Source: Vanessa cardui | Taxonomy: Eukaryota; Arthropoda; Insecta; Lepidoptera; Nymphalidae | Length of the DNA stretch: 64,000 bases | Assembly (NCBI RefSeq): GCF_905220365.1 | Contig: NC_061131.1 | Coordinates: forward strand, 7,663,318-7,727,317 | Reading direction: 5' to 3' | Part shown: in pieces, positions 26,201 to 38,200 of the stretch | How the letters are laid out: every line of letters starts with the position of its first letter | Numbering within the stretch: the first letter of the stretch is position 1 | The notes under the pieces: generated by a model | Database searches by the model: none | Seen by the model: only the letters and a program-made list of their open reading frames with translations | What the model was told of the DNA's origin: nothing | Program-made: the position numbers and the translations under genes

Positions 26201-29200
26201 TTCCTTATCAGGATTAATTATTAATTAATCCTTAACAGGATTTTAGGTACTTAATCTTTAATTTTTAACACCAAGAAATATCCCTATTAATCTATCCATA
26301 ATATAATTTATGCCACAAAAATTTCTTAATATTGTGCAATAATATTATATGTTTCCATTTACCTACTTTAATTAAGCTAATTTGTAGACTATCATAAATT
26401 TGAAATTGAAATACTCGTTCTTTTCACCAGTGCCCTACTGCCAACGCAGCGGCAAGTGGCCATGATTAGTGAGATGATCCACTCTGCTTCATTGATCCAC
26501 GATGACGTCATCGACCAGAGCGACTTCCGACGTGGGAAGCCCTCCGTCAACGTGCTCTGGAACCACAAAAAGGTATGTGTCAATTATCTCACCGTCCGAT
26601 TGCGCAATTCCATCACTCACAAGTGCAACAATGAAACGATATTATCTTAAGGTCTACACGATTAGTGCATCACTTATCTGATTCATATGAATGATGTTAG
26701 CTTCACAAATAGTATGAAGTTTTAAATCATTACACAAACTATTTAATACAATTTAATTATTTTTTTAAATATAGGTCATAACTTCGTCATTCATTGAAAT
26801 GAAGATATATTGAAATCGAACAAGGCCTTAAATAAAATATTTTTAAATAATAAATCAATCACGTATATCTGTGTGTTCCGTACGAAATTAAATATGGCAT
26901 GATCGTTCAAGACACATTCCTAGTTATAGTTCTTTGTCTTGGAATAACCCAAAAATACCTACTATTTATGTATGTATATAGCGTCGTTCCCATTAAGAAT
27001 CAAATGGTATGAATGACGTCGTTGATATAATGATATGTGTGTTAAGTCGGTTGCTAAGGTGGATCTTTAAACAATCGCTCAGCAAACATTTATATACTAA
27101 CTACATACAGCGCATAGTTTTGAAAATATATTATTGCAAAAAATACCGAGACTGTTATAACGATTATGTATGGATGAGGTAAATATTGATTTCAAAAATA
27201 CTTACGAAATTCTGATATGTGTACAAATAAATAATGTCAATATTTCCTAAGGTTGTTTTTTTATAAAGCCAATTTTTTTTGTTCTTACTCATACAGTTTT
27301 TAAATGAGAGCTGATGATAAATCTCTTGTGGTTCGGGCACTTTCATATCTCGATTCCTTGCCATCTCGGAATACTTTTACGATGAGTGTATAATCTCAAA
27401 CCGTTTTACTTGTCCTTATTCTATAAGGTAATGTCCTACAATGTTTTCTATATCCGCTTCAATCGAGGTTTCGGTACGATAGAACTAAAAAATTGGAAAA
27501 GTATCACGATTTCGCTCAAATATCATTAACATATATTGACATAACAATATTTAAGTTTGCATACATATACTCACTCATTATCTAACCGTTTCAGTAAATA
27601 TTAAAATATGTGGAATAGTCGTGTCCAATTAAAATTAATGTAGAAAGCGGGTTTTAACGTGAAGTACGTTATTTGTAGATCGGAATGAGGAAATCATTTA
27701 ATAATCTAGTCTATCAAAGGTATTTCTGCGTACCCAAAGGTAACAAAATAATATTTTTTATCGTCATAGCATCGCTGTATCAAAATTTAAGAGAGTTAAA
27801 GAATTTAGATCATTAAGTCACGTTCAGGTTCTTGTCCTACATAAAAAAGAATAATACAAATTGTGGGAAGTAGTCCGCATCGCTTACACCTAACGATATA
27901 GACAGACGATGCTACCTTTCACTAACACATTTATAAGAACGAGACGGAGATAGTGACGGAGGTGTATAGTGGCTTCGTACGTAAACAACGCGATACGTAG
28001 TGAGCCACGAGAGGTGGTCAGTTGAGATTCGAGATGCCAGCGAGGGGCCGAAAGCTGACGACCTCCGGTGAAAGTGCCCTGCGGCCCGCGGCCTGCGGCC
28101 TCACGTTTTATAATTTTTGATTTCGCCTCGTTTATACTTCATCATTTTGTGTCGTATCGCTACAAATATTCAACCATGAATTATAAAAATATATGTTCCT
28201 TTTATAACAAAAATTAAGGTTTTAAATATTAACATTATTACTAAATGTATTATCTATAAACAATAGAGTATAGACCGATGCATTGTCTTTCTTATATTTC
28301 ATCTATTGAAATTATATCTTCTTAAGAAAATCGATGGGATTTGTTTATAACGAATAAACAAGTTTTCAATGTATTATCATAAGAAAACTGAAGATCAACT
28401 CTTGACAAATCATTCATAAAATTTTTGGGGTCAGATAACCTGCTCTTTGTGTAATATATGTTAGAACCAAAACTATACGAGAGCAACGCACATATTTATA
28501 AATTCTGTATTGTGTAATATTTCCCCCTTATATGAATATATTTGTCAAACGTATTATGGTCATTAGTTTTCTCAAGGTAGTTTTCGTAAGTCTTTACACA
28601 ATATCAGGCATGCTATTCTGATAACATATTGTAACGATGACTTGCAAATTACAAAGCTATGACTTACAAAGACGTATTTATAAAATAACTAGCCACCCGT
28701 CGTAGCTTCACACGGTTCCAATAAGTACAATATATACAATTTTTAGATATAAGAAGAACACAAAAAAAATCTTAAAGTAGTATAGTAAAGTAAAGTAACA
28801 GCGTGTAAATTTCCCACTGCTGAGATAAGGCCTCCTCTTCCATTAAGCAGAGGGCTTGGAACATATTCCACCACGCTGTTCCAATGCGGGTTGGGGGAAT
28901 GCACGTGGCAGAATTTCGATGAAATTAGACACATGCAGGTTTCCTCACGATGTTTTCCTTCACCGCCGAACACGAGATGAATTATAAACACAAATTAAGC
29001 ACATATATAAAGTGGTACTTGCCTGGGTTTGAACCCGCAATCATCGGTTAAGATGCACGTGTTCTAACCACTGGGCTATCTCAGCTAATTCAAAAAAAGT
29101 CTTGATCTTTCATTAAAATCCGTTGCTTAGCTTATAAGATCTACAGGTGACAGGCAGCGATGCTGTTTTTACTATGTAGAGATAAAACAAAACCGCAGAC

Positions 29201-32200
29201 ACTTCGGCGTCTACTCCCTAAGCGCCGCCTACTATTTATTTACAATTTGTATGTCGTTATCAAACTTTCAAGATTAGCTCTTCTACTTTTTATTTATTTG
29301 CGATATGTGCTTGTCTGCGGAATCAGTCTCAATCTGTATTTCGTGTTTACGTATTATCGTACTAGTAATAGTTTTACTACTACGCATTAATCAAAAGATT
29401 AAGTCGATTCATATATTTTTATATCAATTACAAATACCTTTTGTGAAAGTGGCTGGCGTCATTGGTATATTATACTGACAGGGCAGAGGTCCCGAATGAT
29501 AAGTAGACATTAATCATCTGGGAATTTGTTTGATCGTCTATCTTTAGAACATTAGTAAACGAACGAGCATAATACAGACTTAATGCACTATTTAAAAAAA
29601 GTATATGCCCTATTTATTTCAAATTATTATCATTATTTTATAAGAGTATCATATTAAAATAGTCAAGTTTTTAATTGTATTTAAATGGCCCAATTACAAA
29701 AACGGTTGATTGAAAACAAGTAACGTAACCCGTGCAACAAGAGCCCGCAGAGAGATTGTAAATTCATATCTTACTATGTTATTAATACTACTTGTATGCA
29801 TTGCGCGTTTTTGTCCGTCCTTCACATATAAAGCACTAAATGTCCATTACATCTTCCGGCGATGTGATACTTAACATTAAGCACATATAAATATTTTATT
29901 AGTATGCAGTATATGTAATTACATAAATCCATCATTACAATTAAATACGACCTTCAGCGGTCGGTAGTTAAATTGTTGTTAAAATTTTACTTTTAATAGA
30001 AGCATCTAGTGTCACTCAAATGCAAGAATTAATGTTACGGTTTTTTTACCTTTTATGCAATATATAAAATTAAAAGGATATTTTTAGTAAAATTTATACC
30101 TTCAGATATTAAAACTTTTAAAAGAATAGATAATAATCATCAAAAATTGCATAAATTGAATATAACACTTTAAATTGTATGTTTATAAAAAAAGTTATCC
30201 ATATCCTGAATTAAAATAATATTGATAAAGGATTATGAAGTCAAAACAAGAAGTATATATTTTTTATAATTAAGCAACATCCTGCTTATATTAAGCATAT
30301 ATGCTTTGTCTTAGTGATGGCTTTGTATATTAGGGTGTGTCTGTTTGATTTAAACGTTAATGATCTTATTACTTGCCATACATGGGGCATGGCTATGTGC
30401 TGTTACGACATTTGGGAGATTCATGACTTAATTTGCATTATTATACGTCCAACGCGATGTTTAATGTATCAATACAAAAAAGAGACTAATGTGCAGAAAA
30501 ATATTCACGTCGAACATATAAATTGCTTTTTTTTTCTAAACAAAGATTTATTCGTTTAGCTACATACTTAGTAGCGAATCAACTGAATAAATTTATCCCA
30601 CTATAATGTAAGTATGCTCGTAAGAATGGTGTGTGTATTACCCTGAAAATATTATGAAGTTTAAAGCCACGGTTATTGACTTTGGTTTTTTTGTTTAGCC
30701 CATTCTTTTGTTCTGCTTTAAATATGTGTTCTACAAATGCTTTGTAACGTGCGCATAATAGGCCGCGACAATAGGAGCGCTTGTCAAGGATGCGAAATAC
30801 AACGTCAGCGTCTAATATAATTGGCGATTCCTATCATTTCTGCGACCATTGTTCAGAATAAGTCTCGTAAGTTATTGTTCGCTGGACTTCGAAGTCGTCG
30901 CCGTAGAACTGCAAGTTTTAATCAGGACCGTACGCGTCTGGAATATTTATATATTCTTTATATTATTAAATAGCTTCGACTACAGTGCCTATTGTGCTAT
31001 ACTCCTGGGAATCTTTGCTACAGGAAAAACTAGTTTTCTTAAAATTTGAACTTGTTGTCGTTGTAAGAAAATATTGGCCATATAGTTTTTATTAACGGAT
31101 CTAGAGGCAAAAATTACATAAAATACACATACATACATTGTTGGCAAGTCAAATAACTTTGTCGTAGTAAGAACTAATATTGACCATACCACCGCTTTTT
31201 ATGGCTATGAGGGTTATCCGGCAGAATATTTCAAATTAACGCTTACGACATTATTCTCACGTTCGAGTTGAATAGATATTTATTTTTTAAATATTAAATA
31301 AATATTTAACAAGTAAATTAAGGTAGGTCTATTTTATATAAGAATTTGTGTCACTTTAATCTGTATGTCGTGGTGTACACCTGGTATGGACATGCTATAC
31401 GTGTTTTGAATAAGGTAATTAATAAAAACTATAGACTAGATCTATAACTATAAATAAATGTATATAACATTGATTTTGAGTTTTAAATTTAATATGACAA
31501 ATGTTTAGTGTTTGATATTTAAAAAAAGAAATCATTTTCTACAGAACCCAACAATCATAATAAAGAAATAAACCGCTGTTAAGGTAAAAAATATTTTAAT
31601 TGCGATATACTTTGCACTTTAACAGATGGTCCAATTATTATGATTTTTAGTTTTTTTAATTTCGCGTAATTAATTTTAGTATGTTGCAATCACGAAGAAT
31701 TGGCGCGAATAAATTTTCTCTTCAGCCCTTTATCTTATGACCATTTAAATAAATTCTCTTTTTCCTTCAATAATACTGAGTAATCATTACTAATTATAGT
31801 CTGTCACTTTTTTACATCTCACTTTATTTCATAATAACAATTCGTGTAATTCAACTTCGGAGTTTCTTTTATGAAATCGCAGTATGTTTAAATGAAAATT
31901 GGATAAAACGAATGACGCATTAAAATTATCATAATTAGGAAATAATTATATACTTTAAATATTTAGCTCTATAACTTTCAAAAATGTTATTCTACTTTAT
32001 TTGCGTTTATTAAAAATTGTGACAGCTAAATAATTAAACAAATTTTAAGTGTTATTCAAAATGATCTATTGTATTATTGACACTGTGCTTTGGAAGTTAC
32101 AGACACGACAGAAACATACATAAAAGTATATTCATAAAACTTTTTAAGAAAAAAATAAAAATACACTTAATATGTACTCGAATGCAGAGATTATTTTAAA

Positions 32201-35200
32201 TCAACTTTATTTTTGAATGTGACATTGTTACAACATTATTTCGAAACGAAAAAGTAAAGTTCAAAACATTTTATCGAAGTAAGTAGTGACAGATTTTGTA
32301 AATTTTATATGATTTTATTACATTTATTTTAAGATACAACATAAATGTCTGGTTTTGTTTTTATGGTTTTTAAATCTGTTTATGTTTACAAGTTCATACT
32401 TGTTTGACACAAAACAGTTGTACGCTTTTTGTTTCCTGGATGTTTATTATTCAGAAATATTATCATAATTCACGTCTGAGAAATTAAGATAGAAAAGTCG
32501 TCCGAGCAGGTTTCTAATGTAAATAAAAACGTAAACCTAACACTTTCTATTGAAATACCGTGTGACATGAGTTTTCGTCGAAAGCAAAATTCGTTCAACA
32601 CTTTCATCTGACCTGCCTGTGTTTAATTATGAGCGAAGTTAAACTGGTCTTCATAACAGTACCGCGTGGCTCCAGCGGAGATGTGGGACGATCGTCGTCA
32701 CTCGTTCTTCTATCGATAAAATCCAAAACATTGAAAGTCGAATAATGTACATGTGTATATAAATATTAGCAACGTTTCATTTTTGGTAATATGCCTACAA
32801 TTGTAAAGATTAGTAAAACTCGATAACATTTATTTAACGCTTTATACAAATATTAAATTGGTTGTGAGAATACTGTTTATGGTAAAGTAGCGTTTACTGT
32901 TGATATAAAATAATAATAGATTAAATGTTATACAGATATTTAGCTTCTAGGTGTAACGAATGCACAAAATAACCAAATTTCTATCAAGACACGTGCCACT
33001 TCGTCATCTAGGCAGGTGTGTTGAAACGATGGCCCACTCGTTGGCTACTAATCGCCACAACATGCCTGCATGTTGCAATCACTGGACAGACCACTCACTC
33101 GATGCGAAATACTTCGATCGACATTAATTCGAATAAATCTTGATCATTCCAATACAACAAGTTTTAAGATTACAGTGTAGTACCAGTTCTACTAAATGTT
33201 AGATCTTGTCATGTAATTTACTGTGACTAAGATGTATTTAGAGTTAAAACATAGATTGAAACAAAATCGCTATAAATATATGGGATATTGTTATGTTAAC
33301 AGTTACGCGATGTGGTTAGTAGAGATTATTAATTTAAAAAAAAAACTTCCGCCTCGACATCAGCTATAAAAAGAGTTTATATTTTTAAAATTAATTAAGA
33401 TTTATAGCTTTAAAAAATACTAATCTTCAATTATTTCCGTAATAATGTTTTATACGTATAAATTGTTAATGTCGTAAGATAAAGGCCGTTTTGTTTGGAC
33501 GGTTAGTTACTTCACCGTAGAACATCGTAGCCTAATATCATGACTATAAAAATAACGGAAATTCACTCATGTAGATATCATAATTAGATATAGCATGATA
33601 TTTTTTCTTACAAAAAAATAGGTCTGTATTCATCTAACGTTAAAACTGTTGATGCACCCGTGAGAAATCAGATAATTATAATAAAACATGGCAGAAACTA
33701 TGAAATAAATTAAAGTTTTTTTAAGAGTTAATTCTAAATAGAAAAGTTGTCGGTAAGTGGTGGACTATTAAGAGGGGATTCAAGGCCGTCCGCGTGACAT
33801 ACATTCATCCCACCACATTCACCTTCCGTCCGCCACCTGCCCACCACCACTGTCAAGGCTGCCTTGCGAAAGAACACTTCGACTACATACACGCGAAGAA
33901 CTCAGTTTACGCGAGACCCACTTGTAAAAATTCATTTCGCAATTTACCATTGAATGGATTATTCTCATCATGTCAATATCGTTTTCAAGTTCACAAACGT
34001 TGTGGCGCAATCTTAAATATTTTAATGATAGAATATAGTTGAATACGCGTCACGATATTCACAAATGTTGAAAACCTGGCGGCGAACTGATCGACCTTAA
34101 GTCGATTAAGAATTAGCTCAACATGTTGAGACAGATTTTATAAGGAAAAAAAAGCAACTTTTGAGTCGTATAAAACGTTGGACACACTTGCATAAGAAGT
34201 TGTTGGTGTAAATGAGTTGCAAATAGAAATTCAAACGCATACGGAATACAGTTGGCGTGAAATCGTAGAGATTTTTCTGGTAAATTATTCATGTGGCGAT
34301 GAGTATACTTTCGAAGACTTCGCTAGAAAGCCTTTCACTCTTAGTCTCTTCCGTATGCATGTATGACGAGCAAATTAGTTATCGCAAACAATCATTTTTT
34401 AATTTTATATAAAACTACTTTAATTAAGTTTCCTTTATACACACTACATCTTTGGCATTATACATTGTCTGTAAGTTTACGAAATATACCGTTATGATGA
34501 GATTAAATATACGGACTGTTTTTTTAATTGATTTTGTAGTAAAAGTTTCGCGTATCTGTCAGCGGCGATGGAGCGTACGTATAACGGATACGTTTTTAGT
34601 TCGGATAGCGGCTGAAAGTGTGTTAATATGTATGTACATGATTTACTCGACGAAGCACGAACGACACGCGCCACCACCGTCAGCTGCCGCATCACTGACC
34701 GTTCCCGTCAGCGATCCCGTTGTCCACGTATACTTTAGCACCATAAAATGTTATTAAATATTTTAAAGCATTTGTCTAATATTCTGAATGAGAAAGAATA
34801 AAGTTTTACAACAATGACTTTCCTCCCTTGCCCTAATAATTGTGAACTATGGTGTAAATATATATTTACACCCTTATCGGACGATCTCACTTTGAAATTA
34901 TTCTCAAAATTTGTTACGAATAAATCTTTGAATGTTGTATTTTACCGTTCGTGTGGCTTTGTTTCCCAACAACCGAGTTCTTCGAGTGCTTGGGTAAACC
35001 TCAAAAGGCCACAGGGTTCAAGGACATATTGCTTCGTCGTTTGACCGCTGACGTTATAGGTTAAGTGGGTGCGGTGATAGTGAAGTCGACTATTTCGAGA
35101 GCATTGACGTAGACGTGCAGATTCAGGTCATATGAGAAAAAAAATGTTCAAATGACTCTCATTATTATACAAGAAACATTAACCTATTTCGATTTAACTT

Positions 35201-38200
35201 AGAAATAAAACGGCTACGGTTATTCTATTAAACCGCGTTCTATCGCTAAACTTTGTCATTAGTTTTCATGATTTTGTAACATTTATTTCAAAATGTTTTA
35301 GAATCTCTCGAATTGTATTCGTATACTTATTTTAAGAAAAACCTGATGATAAATGGCTTTGACTGCGAGCTTAGTAGTAGCCAATGTTTGAGGCCACCTT
35401 TGGCAACTGCTTGAAGTGTAAACCACTTCTTACATCGTCTATGCGCTACCAACCTTGAATTGTAAGCCGCTATGTTTTTGTATTTAAAATAACATCGAAT
35501 CAATCATCCATTAAAATATATGTACACCGTACATACTGGTTGTACAAAGTATGACGTTTGGCGATTGAATATGTGGTGAGACTAGTGGAGGTGGATTGGT
35601 GAATCTGTAAAGCTTTTGTCAAGCCTATCTAACAAAAAATTATTTCTAAATAATCTGTCCTTAAGAATTTACGATTCACAGCAACTAAATACAAAATATA
35701 CACATATTATTACATCTCTCTAGAGTCTAGACTATAAACTAACCTGAAATAACTTATTTATTCCGTGCTCTGTTCGTTCCTTTCAGTTGTATTATAGAGC
35801 AACCCCATGACTGTATGTAAAAGCTGAAAAAGCATTCGTAATATTATTATGACTTACGCTTTAGCATTGAGAGTTAGTCACACAAACAGACGTTCATAAA
35901 ACGTTGCCAAATTTAATTTATTGCAGTGTTTTGAACTGACCCTAAAGGGCAATGCGTATGATCAATTATGCAAATTATTCGTCGGTTAAAGTAGGTTTGC
36001 TAGTAAATATCGACATTTATGCGTTCTGTTTACATTCAAACATAGACTTCCTCCACAAAGCACACATAACAGGAAATTAGACCGATTACAATAACATCTG
36101 ATAGAAATGTTTCGAAAAAAGTTTTACTTTACAAATAAAATCCCCCTGGAACCTGTTCTTCCGTTATATTCCGGAAACCCACTTCTAAATCATCAGAGTC
36201 TGTACAATGTTTACCTAATTTATAAAAACATATTTCCGAAATAAAGTATAAAAAAATAAAGTAAGAATTATATATTCAAATCGTTGTATAAACATTATAC
36301 AAATGTTAATGCAATAAAAAGTTTGAATCGTAGATATTAAAATGAAGAGTTTTTAAATAATTTTCGACAAACTTTCACCTGTTGTACATTTTTATAAAAA
36401 AGTGTTTATTAGGCATCTGGAAAGTATAATATATACAATATTTTTTGTAATGTTATTTCGTACGATATAGTATTTGTAACGGTTATTATATTCTGTTATT
36501 CGGTGTATGTTTAGATAGTAAATCATGTATCCAAGGACAAACAATCGGTCTCGACCGGTAAGCGGCTAAAACATCAAATGGTTGTATAAAATGAACGTGT
36601 TTTCGTTCCGACGTTCTTCACGGTCGCACCCAGGTTTATATATAGGTGTATCGAAGCCGGTCAATGGATGTAGGCTAACCAGTGTCCAGTGTTTGTTAAT
36701 GGACAGTGTGTTTCCGAAAGCCGGGTGCCGAGTCACCGGCCGAGCGTCCGGCGAAACGCCCGCTCTGTATTAGTATGCGACGGCACCACGACTTTCTACA
36801 CATTCTTGGTGGCAGTCGGAGAAATGAGCGCCACCGGTGTACAGAATAATCATTGATAGTATAATTTAATCTAATGACTTCAGTATCTATTTTGGCTTGT
36901 GTTTCATTACTATTAAACCAATGATTAATTAGAACTATTTTATTATTTTAATAAATTAATTTTTTGTTGTTTTTTATTGTCTTTTTTATGCCACAATATA
37001 AGATGGTATATAATAACAAATTGTATTAAGCTTATGATTATTTTTTGCAAGTTTGTATATTAAATATATACATATCGTCTTGACAATGCGTTCTTTAGAA
37101 TCCTCTTAAAACACATAGCAGCTCAAAATGTATGTCATTGTAGTTTTATAAGTACATTAAAACCTCAGGATCAATGATTTTTATTACGTAATTATCATGA
37201 AATTGACACATTTGACTGGAAATGGGTGATAAAATAGTTTAAGATATTATGTTACGGCAATAACTTTTATGATAACGGTCTTTAGAGACTGTAAACTTAC
37301 GCTGATATAGATATCTGTTGTTGAAATGATTCTTACCTCTTTAGACTATCAATTAACTTTTTTAAACTATGTACAAAACTTTTTTTTTATGTAGGATATT
37401 GTGCCAATAAAATTAGATCTAATCTAAAGAATCTACCGCAAAGAAGAAGCCTTTAAAATATTTAAGTAACTTTAGCTATTTGTTATATGGGTACCAAACT
37501 AATATTGCCGAATTTAATGTTCTGCGTTTTCTTGGTTTACAATAAGTATGTGACAAAACAATAAATTTATAATTATTTTTCTATATTTCAGGTAGCGATG
37601 GCCGGCGACTTCATCCTCGCTGTGGCGTCGATGATGATAGCTCGCTTACGAAGTGACGAGGTCACTCTTGTACTCAGTCAGGTACTTACAAACGAAACGT
37701 TATCACATTTTTTAAGATCGATCGTATGCAAAACATCTGATAGATTCGTTGATCTGAATATTCATTCATTGCAAAACTTGTTGCCGCTTCACAAATAATT
37801 ACACTACTTAAACACGTAAAAAGTTATTAAGGAACAAATTAACTGACCTAAACCTAGATTGAATAATTGCTTGCTTTGCTTTATAAATATAAAAAAAGAC
37901 CCTTTTACTTGTCAAGTCATTCAAAAGTAATTAATGGTAAATACGCTTTTAAATTATTTTTTACTTATTTCTTAAATCATATTTCCTCTTGCGTATACAT
38001 AGTAGGCTTTACCTTCTGAAGTCTACTAGCGCTATTAAATCATTATATTGCGATGCATCCTGTTCACGCACATTAAAGGTGTGAAGACATCTAACGCTTT
38101 TTATTGGGCATAGTTATTTATTTTATTTCGCTCGAATTACTTAAGTTGGCAATTTCAATGTTACAATGATTAATTAGCGTATAAATGAATGTTAGCATAT

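Larger units (their letters stand above)
26573..37591 (+). other. PDSS1 intron 4 (about 11 kb)
   Basis: The largest intron. It contains one full SINE (28774-29090) and several GC-richer islands of unknown nature: about 27900-28110, 33760-34010, 34550-34735 and 36590-36835. No nested protein-coding gene with family motifs was found on either strand. Confidence 0.55.

Noticed and set aside
28743..28991. 82-codon minus-strand open frame
   Set aside because: It is translation through the full SINE at 28774-29090; similar peptides arise from the other SINE copies.
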